A stretch of 36,481 nt of DNA from Candidatus Enterocola intestinipullorum (GTDB lineage: Bacteria; Bacteroidota; Bacteroidia; Bacteroidales; Paludibacteraceae). Position 1 is the stretch's first letter. Every line of letters begins with the position of its first letter. Position numbers and translations under genes: made by a program. The DNA is taken from assembly GCA_017694565.1 (NCBI GenBank), contig JADIMR010000073.1, positions 1 through 36,481 of the forward strand, in the 5' to 3' direction. The notes beneath the pieces were generated by a model. It saw nothing but the letters and a program-made list of their open reading frames with translations. It was not told where the DNA came from and searched no databases. Below are positions 1 to 7,088 of this stretch, in pieces.

Positions 1-684
1 CGCCGTAAGAGGTGATGTTCTTGACAGTTCCTTCCAATACCTGGCCTTTTTCGAGTTTGCCGATGATTTCTTTCTTCTGTTGTTCGAGTTCGGCCTCGAT
101 GAGGGCTTTATGCGAAAAACGACGTTCTTGAAACCTTGGTTGATTTTTACAACCTTGAATTCCATGGTCTTTCCTACGAATACGTCGTAATCGCGTATGG
201 GTTTCACGTCGATTTGGCTGCCCGGCAAGAATGCTTCGATGCCGAATACGTCCACAATCATACCGCCTTTCGTGCGGCATTTTACAACGCCGGTTATTAC
301 TTCGTCTTTTTCCAAAGCTTCGTTTACACGATCCCACGAACGGGCAGAACGTGCTTTCTTGTGCGACAAAACCAACTGTCCTTTTTTGTCTTCTTGCGAT
401 TCGACGAAAACTTCCACTTTGTCGCCTACTTTCAAATCGGGATTGTAGCGGAATTCGCTCATCGGAATAACGCCGTCCGATTTGTAGCCTATGTTGACTA
501 CGACTTCTTTTTTGTTGATGGAGATGACAGTACCTTCAACTACCTCGTTGGTGTTGATTTTTCCGAGGGTCTGGTCGTAGGCTTGTTGCTGTTCTTCTTT
601 GCTGAGGTTGCTGTTCACTTCGCCGTTTTCGTAGGCGTTCCAGTCAAAACCTTCAACTGCTTCTTTTAAAATTTTGTTTTCCAT
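1..684 (-). CDS. rpsA: 30S ribosomal protein S1, N-terminal part (truncated by contig edge, apparent frameshift)
   Basis: S1 binds mRNA on the 30S subunit through tandem OB-fold S1 domains. Translation from the ATG at 684-682 begins MENKILKEAVEGFDW and runs through the first two S1 repeats, with GTVISINKKEVVVNIGYKSDG and later VVKCRTKGGMIVDVFGIEAF characteristic of Bacteroidota S1. After codon 189 (KINQGFKNVV) the frame changes. The expected continuation VSHKALIEAELEQQKKEI is present in another frame, so one base is missing around 117/118, where the plus strand reads GCGAAAAACGAC instead of GCGAAACAACGAC. The gene continues beyond the left edge. S1 is essential and the site is a homopolymer beside a contig end, so an assembly or sequencing error is the likeliest explanation. 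A promoter lies about 65 bases upstream. Confidence 0.93.
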   Translation of the reverse strand, partial: MENKILKEAVEGFDWNAYENGEVNSNLSKEEQQQAYDQTLGKINTNEVVEGTVISINKKEVVVNIGYKSDGVIPMSEFRYNPDLKVGDKVEVFVESQEDKKGQLVLSHKKARSARSWDRVNEALEKDEVITGVVKCRTKGGMIVDVFGIEAFLPGSQIDVKPIRDYDVFVGKTMEFKVVKINQGFKNVVFRIKPSSRPNSNNRRKKSSANSKKARYWKELSRTSPLTA

Positions 685-747
685 AAAAATAAGGTGTGAT
701 GAAAATTAGTTGTTGGACATTATTTATAATGCTCTCATTTTGCGGCG

Positions 748-777
748 CAAAGATAGTGTTTTTTACTGTCAAACAAA
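748..777 (-). promoter_or_regulatory. rpsA promoter, Bacteroidota sigma-ABfr type
   Basis: On the minus strand TATCTTTG (755-748) matches the -7 consensus TAnnTTTG. A TTTG at 777-774 lies 18 bases upstream as the -33 element. The predicted transcript would have a leader of about 55 bases before the rpsA ATG. Confidence 0.6.
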
Positions 778-830
778 CAAAATTCCAACTTGTTTTTGAG
801 GAAGTCCCGTATTCGTGGCAATGGCGCGCT

Positions 831-977
831 TCATTCTTCCCTCTGTTTGCAGTTTTGCACGGGACAGCCGGGACAGTTTCCCCCGCATTTGTCTTTGCGG
901 CTGAAAACTCTCCAAATGTGGCGGGCGATGTAGAATACCGCAAAAGCCACGATGACCGATATGGCAATCCACTGCAT
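831..977 (-). CDS. FeoB-associated Cys-rich membrane protein
   Basis: This is a 48-residue protein starting MQWIAISVIVAFAVFYIARH. It has one N-terminal transmembrane helix (about residues 4-20), then a basic stretch and the cysteine cluster CGGNCPGCPVQNC near the C-terminus (cysteines at 31, 35, 38 and 43). This layout is that of the FeoB-associated Cys-rich membrane protein family, encoded directly after feoB in many Bacteroidota and Firmicutes and thought to assist ferrous iron transport as a FeoC-like partner, possibly by binding metal. It is on the same strand as feoB and 283 bases downstream, an unusually large gap filled with repeats and hairpins. Its exact role is not established. Confidence 0.85.
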   Translation of the reverse strand: MQWIAISVIVAFAVFYIARHIWRVFSRKDKCGGNCPGCPVQNCKQREE

Positions 978-1085
978 TTCAGGTTACAGGTTTCAAAGAT
1001 ACCTATTAATGTATAATTAAAAGTTTGAAATTAAAAATTATGATTAATGTGTCGGGTTGTGGTACAGGAACCTGACACCTGATTT

Positions 1086-1115
1086 AGGTTACAGGTTACA
1101 GGTTACAGGTTACAG
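1086..1115. repeat. Tandem heptamer AGGTTAC, four copies
   Basis: Four perfect copies of AGGTTAC (1086-1113) plus a partial fifth lie between feoB and its small partner gene. Related words occur nearby: AGGTTACAGGTTTC at 980, CCTGACACCTGAT at 1070, and CCTGAAACCTGACACCTGA at 1220. The whole 978-1237 spacer consists of such words and two hairpins. I see no reading frame of interest in it. Confidence 0.85.
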
Positions 1116-1173
1116 TGTTGTCCTATATGCTATTAAATAAAGGCAGCGCAACCGCTACTGACACCTGACAGCT

Positions 1174-1190
1174 GCGGTGCGAAGCACCGC
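1174..1190. repeat. Perfect 7-bp hairpin with GAA triloop (GCGAAGC core)
   Basis: GCGGTGC, GAA, GCACCGC form a perfect 7-bp stem with a 3-base loop. The core GCGAAGC is known as an exceptionally stable DNA mini-hairpin. A second hairpin with the same core ends at feoB (1238-1270). No U-tract follows on either strand, so a simple terminator is unlikely. Confidence 0.7.
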
Positions 1191-1240
1191 TCACTATCCA
1201 CTAACCACTAATCACTGAAACCTGAAACCTGACACCTGAT
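1191..1240. repeat. Intergenic heptamer repeat (TTAGTGN family) plus ACCTGAA words
   Basis: On the minus strand this reads as degenerate GTGATTAGTGGTTAGTGGATAGTGA, the same 7-base-period family found at 8559-8639, 9906-9930, 11530-11563 and 18041-18100. It then passes into CCTGAAACCTGACACCTGAT words on the plus strand. It is non-coding. Confidence 0.7.
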
Positions 1241-1270
1241 TCTTTGACCTGCGAAGCAGGTCAAAGAATC
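1238..1270 (-). terminator. Perfect 15-bp hairpin with GAA triloop at the feoB 3' end
   Basis: Bases 1238-1252 and 1256-1270 are exact inverse complements around the loop GAA. The stem covers the last codons and the TGA stop of feoB (1261-1263). It could end or stabilise the feoB transcript, but no U-run follows on the minus strand, so rho-independent termination is uncertain. It shares the GCGAAGC core with the hairpin at 1174-1190. Confidence 0.45.
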
Positions 1271-3651
1271 AATCTGCCGATTTGGTATATAAGCAAGGCC
1301 GCGACGTATGCCACGCAGGTGGTGTAGGCAATGGAAAACAATGCCCATTTCCACGAGCCGGATTCGTTTTTGATTGCGGAAATAGTGGCTATGCACGGGA
1401 AGCAAAGCAATATGAACACCAAATAAGCCGCTGCCACCAATCTGGCGTGGGCAGGGTCGTTGTCCGCGTTGAATTCCTGTTGCAGGACAGGACGCAGCGA
1501 ACTGTCGTCGTCGCTGTCGTTGCCGGCATACAGCACGTTCAGCGAACTTACGACCAATTCTTTTGCCGGCAGTCCGGAAATTATGCCGACATCCATTTTC
1601 CAGTCGAAGCCCAATGGTTTCAAAGCCGGTTCGATGAATTGCCCGAAGCGTCCGATATAGCTGCCTTCCAACCGTTCTTTCGCTCCGATTTCAGGATTCG
1701 TGCCGAGAGGAAAATATCCCAAAGCCCAAATGATAATGGATGCAAAAAGAATTATCGTTCCCATTTTCTTCAAATATTGCACTGATTTTTCCCACATGTG
1801 GTGCAGTACGGTTTTGCCCGTCGGCATACGGTAAGGCGGCAACTCCATCACGAACGGCAAGTCTTCACCCTTTACGATTGTTTTTTTGAACAGCAGGGAT
1901 GAAACCACCGCAGCTATTATTCCGAGCAGGTACAGGCAAAGCATCACGGTTGCTTCCCTGCCAGGGAAAAATGCCCCGGCAAACAGCACGTAAACGGGTA
2001 TGCGTGCGCTGCAAGACATGAACGGGATCACCAACATCGTGATAAGGCGGTTGTTCCGGCTTTCCAATGTGCGCGTCGCCATTACTGCGGGCACGTTGCA
2101 CCCGAAGCCCATGAGCATGGGTACGAATGATTTGCCGTGCAATCCCATTTTGTGCATTATCTTGTCCATAATGAAAGCTGCCCTCGACAAATAGCCGGAG
2201 TCTTCCATCAGCGAAATGAAAAAATACAAAATCAATATCTGCGGGACGAAAACCAGAACTCCTCCTACACCGCCTATGATACCTGTTACGATCAGTTCTT
2301 TGAGCGGGCCGTCGGCCATGTTCGAACCTATCCAGTCTCCCAACCATGACATGCCAGCGTCAATCCAGTCTTGGGGATACGCGCCGAGAATGAACGTGCA
2401 TTCGAAAGTCAGCCACAAAAACAACAAGAAAATAGGGTAGCCCCATATTTTATGAGTTACCAAGCGGTCTATCGCCTTTGTCAGTTTCAAACCGTCTTTT
2501 GTCCCCTCCGTGTATGTTTCGGCCAAGGCACCAGCGATGAATCCGTATTTTGCGTTGATTATGGCGGATTCGCAATCCTCGCCTAATTCTTCTTCGATGT
2601 GCCTGCTTGTTTTTTCGGCGTAAGCGAAGATTTCCCCGGCATTGGAAAGCGTCTTGACATATTCGGCAGCTTCCTTGTCCTTTTCCAGCAGTTTTACTGC
2701 GAAGAAACGCGGAGAGACCCTCACATTATAGTTGTCGGCCTGCTTTATAAGATGGTTGATGTGGTCTATCGCATCCTGCAAGTCCCCCCTGTGGTTTATG
2801 TGGATGTGGTGCGAAGTCGGGTCTTTTTGCTCGTAAACATCAATGACCGTTTTCATGAGTTGTTTCAGCCCGCTGTCTCCATTGAAGCCTTCGCTTGCCA
2901 CGGTGGGGACGATTGGCGTGCCGAGGAGGTTCCCGAGTGTCTTGTAATCCAACTTCGCGCCGCTTTTTTCCAATTCATCGTACATGTTCAGGGCAATTAC
3001 CATCGGTATGTCCATGTCGATGAGCTGGGTTGTCAGATACAAGTTCCTTTCCAATGTCGATGCCGCTACGATGTTGACAACCACGTCCGGCAGGGTCTTG
3101 AAAATATGGTCGCGGACGTAAATCTCTTCCGGGGAATATGCGGATAGGGAATAAGTGCCAGGCAGGTCGAAAATATTGAAGTGGTAGCCTTCGAAATCGA
3201 AATGGCCTTCTTTCGCATCCACGGTAACCCCGCTGTAATTGCCTACTTTCTCATGCGCACCTGACGCGATATTGAACAGCGAGGTTTTGCCGCAGTTCGG
3301 GTTTCCGACCAACGCGATATTAATCGTGCGGCCTCTTGCATGGGCGATGGCCTTTATGTCGGTGCAATCCTCATGCGACATTTCGGATTTGTCCGCGATG
3401 TCTCCCGTGTCCAGCTTACCGGCTTCCTCTTCGCTTATGACTTCGATCAATGCCGCTTCCGAACGTCTCAACGACACCTCGTAGTCCATGATTTTGTATT
3501 TTATAGGGTCGTTCAACGGGGCGTTCAGCAATACTTCGACTTTTTTGCCGCGCACGAATCCCATTTCTATTATGCGCCGGCGGAAGTTGCCTGAACCCAA
3601 AACCTTGACGACAATTGCGGATTTTCCGGTACTTATTTCTGATAAATTCAT
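1261..3651 (-). CDS. feoB: Ferrous iron transporter, FeoA-FeoB fusion
   Basis: This is a 796-residue inner-membrane Fe(II) transporter. Residues 1-75 form a FeoA-like SH3 domain (KVLGSGNFRRRIIEMGF). A linker is followed by the FeoB G domain: G1 GNPNCGKT at 116-123, G2 around GNYSGVTVD at 138-145, G3 DLPG at 162-165 and G4 NMYD at 222-225. The C-terminal half has the Gate-type membrane core with segments such as GFGCNVPAVMATRTLE and the late GLPAKELVVSSL. FeoA-FeoB fusions of about 800 residues are usual in Bacteroidota. The gene has its own upstream region with a TATATTCG -7 element and an AT palindrome. The Cys-rich partner follows downstream, and the imelysin/cytochrome iron operon ends just upstream on the same strand. 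Ferrous uptake is the confident role. Confidence 0.97.
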   Translation of the reverse strand: MNLSEISTGKSAIVVKVLGSGNFRRRIIEMGFVRGKKVEVLLNAPLNDPIKYKIMDYEVSLRRSEAALIEVISEEEAGKLDTGDIADKSEMSHEDCTDIKAIAHARGRTINIALVGNPNCGKTSLFNIASGAHEKVGNYSGVTVDAKEGHFDFEGYHFNIFDLPGTYSLSAYSPEEIYVRDHIFKTLPDVVVNIVAASTLERNLYLTTQLIDMDIPMVIALNMYDELEKSGAKLDYKTLGNLLGTPIVPTVASEGFNGDSGLKQLMKTVIDVYEQKDPTSHHIHINHRGDLQDAIDHINHLIKQADNYNVRVSPRFFAVKLLEKDKEAAEYVKTLSNAGEIFAYAEKTSRHIEEELGEDCESAIINAKYGFIAGALAETYTEGTKDGLKLTKAIDRLVTHKIWGYPIFLLFLWLTFECTFILGAYPQDWIDAGMSWLGDWIGSNMADGPLKELIVTGIIGGVGGVLVFVPQILILYFFISLMEDSGYLSRAAFIMDKIMHKMGLHGKSFVPMLMGFGCNVPAVMATRTLESRNNRLITMLVIPFMSCSARIPVYVLFAGAFFPGREATVMLCLYLLGIIAAVVSSLLFKKTIVKGEDLPFVMELPPYRMPTGKTVLHHMWEKSVQYLKKMGTIILFASIIIWALGYFPLGTNPEIGAKERLEGSYIGRFGQFIEPALKPLGFDWKMDVGIISGLPAKELVVSSLNVLYAGNDSDDDSSLRPVLQQEFNADNDPAHARLVAAAYLVFILLCFPCIATISAIKNESGSWKWALFSIAYTTCVAYVAALLIYQIGRLIL

Positions 3652-3671
3652 GTACGTCTCTTAAAACAGAT

Positions 3672-3700
3672 GCGAATATAATACATTATATAATGCAAAC
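3672..3700 (-). promoter_or_regulatory. feoB promoter region with 12-bp palindrome
   Basis: The minus strand carries TATATTCG (3680-3673), a TAnnTTCG variant of the -7 element. Just upstream is the perfect palindrome CATTATATAATG (3684-3695), then TTTG at 3700-3697. A palindrome in the core promoter of an iron gene would suit a Fur- or DtxR-type repressor, but this is inferred from position alone and there is no full Fur box. Confidence 0.35.
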
Positions 3701-3777
3701 GGGTGGCATTTTTGAGAGTATGCCGTTCTTTCGTGTTAATTTTTTTGCGTGGACGATCTGCCAGCGGGACATCCGTA

Positions 3778-4923
3778 TTAATAATCGGCAAATCTGTCAT
3801 CCTTCTGTGCCTTGATGGCGATACATTCCATCTCGATGAGCCATTTCGGACGGCAGACAGGTGCGAGTACCATTATCCTGGGACAAGAACCGAATTCGGC
3901 TTCCATTATGGCATCGGCGGTTTTATAATCTGCAAGGTCGCGCAGGTAAACGATAATCGAGCAAATATCGCCGGCGGTGCATCCGGCTTCTTCGAGCAAC
4001 GCATTCACGTTGTCTATCATGCGCAAAGTCTGTTTTTCAATATCGCCTTCGTACATCACTTCGCCCTTGTTGTCGATGGAAGCCGTGCCCGAGATGAAAA
4101 CTTGCCTGCGGTCGCCGTAATCGACTGCCGTGCCGCGTTCGAAACGGACACCGTATTCGGCCGTATTGTTGAGGTGGTCGGAAGCGTAAAGGAATTTTAC
4201 CTGTTCGCGGCTGATTCCTTTTACGGCGTATGCGTCCATCATCACGTGGCGCGAAGCGAAGTCTGTGCGTCCGCAGATTCCGGTGCTGGCTATGAAATGG
4301 TTGCCCGGAACCAAGCCGAACTTGTCGAATTCGTCGTTACGCCCCTTGACCATTCCGGCGTAATATTCGTCTATGTTATGTATAAAGAACCATGTGCGGA
4401 TGCAGTTCAGTTCCATGTTGCAATTTTCTTGTTCCAACGATGATGCGTACCGGTCCAGTATGTCACGGGTCTGCCCGTATGAGTCCTTTGCCCCGTTGAT
4501 GTTTGAAGCTGTCCATAAATGTACATGGTTGCCGCTGTCCGCCGCAAACAGTCCTCCCGGTGTCTTGTGCTGCCTTATGTTCGTTTGCAGATATGCCCAT
4601 AAGGCGATTTTTGCACCTGTCAGCGGGGGTTGCTCTATTATCGAGACCGCGCAGTCCCCGCAGTCGTCGATTTCCCTCACGGTTTGCGCGAAGTTGGCGG
4701 CATCGCTCACGAAGTAACGTTTGAACACGCATCCCGCATCGGGACACAACCGGGCGGTTACTGCCTTGAATGCCGCTACAAGCCTTCCGGCCTGTCGCGA
4801 AAAGTTGCATTCGAAGCAGTCTCCGTAAAGCATGACCGAATATTCGTGTACTTTGCCGTCGGTGAAACTTGAAGTATGGATATCCATACCGTCGTATATG
4901 TATTGTTTTGTGTTGATTGCCAT
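3778..4923 (-). CDS. Rid-fold protein resembling FkbO/Hyg5-type chorismatases
   Basis: This is a 381-residue cytoplasmic protein without a signal peptide. The C-terminal third (about 270-375) is a YjgF/Rid/L-PSP domain: VFISGTASI, GDIEKQTLRMIDNVNALLEEAG, then CRPKWLIEMECIA. The N-terminal half is a diverged copy of the same fold. The middle has RTWFFIHNIDEYYAGMVKGR, NDEFDKFGL and HFIASTGI, a layout I associate with the FkbO/Hyg5/XanB2 chorismatase group, which is larger than single-domain RidA (about 130 residues) and uses the same fold to cleave chorismate. The conserved Glu near the end (WLIEME) is present. It is the last gene of the imelysin operon, 32 bases after the cytochrome gene. Product and substrate are unproven. 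A generic Rid hydrolase is the alternative. Confidence 0.6.
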   Translation of the reverse strand: MAINTKQYIYDGMDIHTSSFTDGKVHEYSVMLYGDCFECNFSRQAGRLVAAFKAVTARLCPDAGCVFKRYFVSDAANFAQTVREIDDCGDCAVSIIEQPPLTGAKIALWAYLQTNIRQHKTPGGLFAADSGNHVHLWTASNINGAKDSYGQTRDILDRYASSLEQENCNMELNCIRTWFFIHNIDEYYAGMVKGRNDEFDKFGLVPGNHFIASTGICGRTDFASRHVMMDAYAVKGISREQVKFLYASDHLNNTAEYGVRFERGTAVDYGDRRQVFISGTASIDNKGEVMYEGDIEKQTLRMIDNVNALLEEAGCTAGDICSIIVYLRDLADYKTADAIMEAEFGSCPRIMVLAPVCRPKWLIEMECIAIKAQKDDRFADY

Positions 4924-4955
4924 ATTTTGTCTTTTCTATACGGGTTAATATGTAT

Positions 4956-5654
4956 TTAATCGCTTTTTGCTCCTGCAAGGATCCATGCACGTAACAGTTC
5001 CGTATCATTGGCTTTCAATGTGGAGAATCGCGAATGGAAGTCGTCAGGGTCGCCCAATTTGCTTGCCATGACGCTCGCCGGGATGTCGAAAGGCTTGATA
5101 ATCGTGCCGCTGCCGTTTGCAGTGGCATGGTTTACCGTGTTCATATAGCTTACGCCGGCATCCAATACCAGCCCTGCGGACGGATTCGCGCTGCCGTGGC
5201 AGGAAGTACAGCTCTGGTCGTACAATTGAGTTTGCAGGCGGTTGTATGCAAGCATGTCCACATTGCCTACATCTACTTCCGCGTCGGCCGTGCCTGTTTC
5301 GAATTTCCCGGAGCATATCTCATACATTACGGAATTGCCCTGGTCGGTTATTGCCATGACGAAGTTCGATGCGTTCGACGGCACAAGGCTTACCGATACG
5401 GTTGTTTCTCCGTCGCCTATCGAGTTGATGCGGACCGAGCGGTTGCTCTCACCGGCCCCCTCGGGATATGTGAACACCATAAGTTTCCTGTCCCGGTCGG
5501 AAGGAACAGTGTTGTTGCCGATGAAAGTGCCTCGTATGTCCAATGTCCTTGTCATTGCCGACGGGTCTTCTGCGGGATAAATGTCCCCGCTGTCGCATGA
5601 TTGCAATGATACTGCCGCTATCATGCCGCATATTGCCAGCCAAGTCCTGTTCAT
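4956..5654 (-). CDS. Mono-heme cytochrome c-like lipoprotein
   Basis: This is a 232-residue lipoprotein. The signal MNRTWLAICGMIAAVSLQSC ends in a lipobox with the lipidated Cys at 20. Residues about 35-130 look like a small beta-rich domain. The heme-binding motif CTSCH is at 149-153, followed by GSANPSAGLVL and DPDDFHSRFSTLK, as in small c-type cytochrome domains that occur next to porins and imelysins. It is predicted to face the periplasm or the cell surface and to carry electrons for the di-heme protein encoded two genes upstream. Only 11 bases separate it from the preceding porin gene, so they are co-transcribed. The electron partner is inferred from context. Confidence 0.75.
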   Translation of the reverse strand: MNRTWLAICGMIAAVSLQSCDSGDIYPAEDPSAMTRTLDIRGTFIGNNTVPSDRDRKLMVFTYPEGAGESNRSVRINSIGDGETTVSVSLVPSNASNFVMAITDQGNSVMYEICSGKFETGTADAEVDVGNVDMLAYNRLQTQLYDQSCTSCHGSANPSAGLVLDAGVSYMNTVNHATANGSGTIIKPFDIPASVMASKLGDPDDFHSRFSTLKANDTELLRAWILAGAKSD

Positions 5655-5665
5655 GGTCGTATTGT

Positions 5666-7048
5666 TTAGAACGTATATTGCAATTGCACTGTGGCGGAAT
5701 GTATCGGAATGCCCAAGTCGTCCCCGTCTCGTTCCAACTGGCTGTCATGTCCCCATCGTCCTGTGAATTGGTACATGGCCTGCAATTTCAGGTTTATGCT
5801 TGAAAAAAAGTAATTGAATCCTACGGCAGGCAAGTTCAGGAATCCTGCCACGTCTATGCCGTTGCGGTCCCAGAAATCGTACCGGGCGGCGATTTGGCAT
5901 TTCTTGGTTACGAAATAGCCGGCCTGCACGTATGCCCCCCATGATGTGAAGGAGCCTTCGCGCATCATGCGGCTTGTCCAATCCATGTTGAGTATGTAGG
6001 CTTCGGCGGCTATGTACAATCTTTTGTAAATCCAGCTGAATTCCACGCCTGCGCGTATGTCGTTCGAACTTTCGCTGTTGCCTTCGACAAGGTAGTTCGC
6101 GGAGATGCCTACGCTCAGCCTGTTGTTGTCCAAGTCTCCCGGATCTCCCTGGTGTCCCGGCATTTCCCCGAACGGAGTATATGCCACCCTTGCGGCATAC
6201 AGCATCGACGGCAGGCCTTTGTAATCGTCGCTCGTGCCTTTTGTCGCCGTATTGACGGACGAACCCGTGCCGTTGAATACTCCCACTTCGTATTCGAATT
6301 TTCCCTTTACGCTTCCATGCAATGTCAATCCGAGGTCGAAACCCGTGTTTATGTGAGGTTGGACGGCATCCAAACTGAGATTGGTGCGCACCGGTTTTGT
6401 CATCGAATACGGTAGTTCAGGGAACAAGGTTTGCCCCATGGTGCTTAAATACCCGTGGGTGAACGGTGTCTTGAATTTGCCGGCTTTCAGCCTCAACGAT
6501 TCAAAGAAAAACACGTCGAACCATGCCTGTTGCAGTATGTCGCCTCCCGTTTTTGCAGCATTTATGGCAATATTGAAAGTAAGCCTGTTGAATGCCTTGC
6601 CGCTTATTCCTATTATCGCGTTCGGGATGGAAAATCCGCTGTTGAACACCCTGTCCACTTCGGAAAGGGTCAGTCCCTCGTCATCATAATAATTGAATGT
6701 CGCCGCCGTGTGTATGAGGGCGTATGGCTTGAATAAGAAATCTCCGGCCTTGGTCCGTACTCCGAAGCCCGATTTGTCAAGTATCGGAACGACATCGTTG
6801 TCCATGTGCGAATCGTCCAAGGAGGAGGCATCGGCAAGCCATACGGTCCGGCCGTTTTTTCCGATGCTGTCCGGGATTCCGCTAGTCTGTGCCATACTGT
6901 CCGCCTTTGCCTGCTGCACGGATATTTCCTGCAACACTTCCGCCTTTATCTGTTCTTTGAGTTCTGCAAATTGTTCAGGTGTAAGTTCAACCGCGCTGGT
7001 TGCCAGCGGGATAAAAATCAATGATAATGTAAATAACAAATATTTCAT
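5666..7048 (-). CDS. Porin-like outer membrane beta-barrel (OprO/P-like)
   Basis: This is a 460-residue protein. A signal peptide (MKYLLFTLSLIFIPLATSA) is followed by a coiled-coil segment, TPEQFAELKEQIKAEVLQEI, typical of the trimerising N-terminus of phosphate-selective-porin-like proteins. The remainder is a repetitive aromatic beta-strand pattern (AYILNMDWTSRMMREGSF, GAYVQAGYFVTKKCQIAARY) and ends in the strand VQLQYTF with terminal Phe, the usual barrel-assembly signal. It sits between the di-heme oxidoreductase (40 bases) and the cytochrome lipoprotein (11 bases). Context suggests passage of an iron-related substrate. A role in phosphate uptake is possible but nothing nearby supports it. 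Confidence 0.75.
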   Translation of the reverse strand: MKYLLFTLSLIFIPLATSAVELTPEQFAELKEQIKAEVLQEISVQQAKADSMAQTSGIPDSIGKNGRTVWLADASSLDDSHMDNDVVPILDKSGFGVRTKAGDFLFKPYALIHTAATFNYYDDEGLTLSEVDRVFNSGFSIPNAIIGISGKAFNRLTFNIAINAAKTGGDILQQAWFDVFFFESLRLKAGKFKTPFTHGYLSTMGQTLFPELPYSMTKPVRTNLSLDAVQPHINTGFDLGLTLHGSVKGKFEYEVGVFNGTGSSVNTATKGTSDDYKGLPSMLYAARVAYTPFGEMPGHQGDPGDLDNNRLSVGISANYLVEGNSESSNDIRAGVEFSWIYKRLYIAAEAYILNMDWTSRMMREGSFTSWGAYVQAGYFVTKKCQIAARYDFWDRNGIDVAGFLNLPAVGFNYFFSSINLKLQAMYQFTGRWGHDSQLERDGDDLGIPIHSATVQLQYTF

Positions 7049-7088
7049 TGTCCGTAATTTTGTTTTGCCTTTGTTCGCAAGTGTATTG

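Noticed and set aside
136..669. Plus-strand open frame of 177 codons
   Set aside because: It is the antisense shadow of rpsA, which matches S1 strongly on the minus strand.
696..1016. Overlapping open frames on both strands between rpsA and feoB
   Set aside because: The 48-residue FeoB-associated peptide at 831-977 explains the conserved part; the others have no recognisable features.
1086..1240. CRISPR-like array
   Set aside because: Repeat units are 7 bases with no spacers and no cas genes are present.
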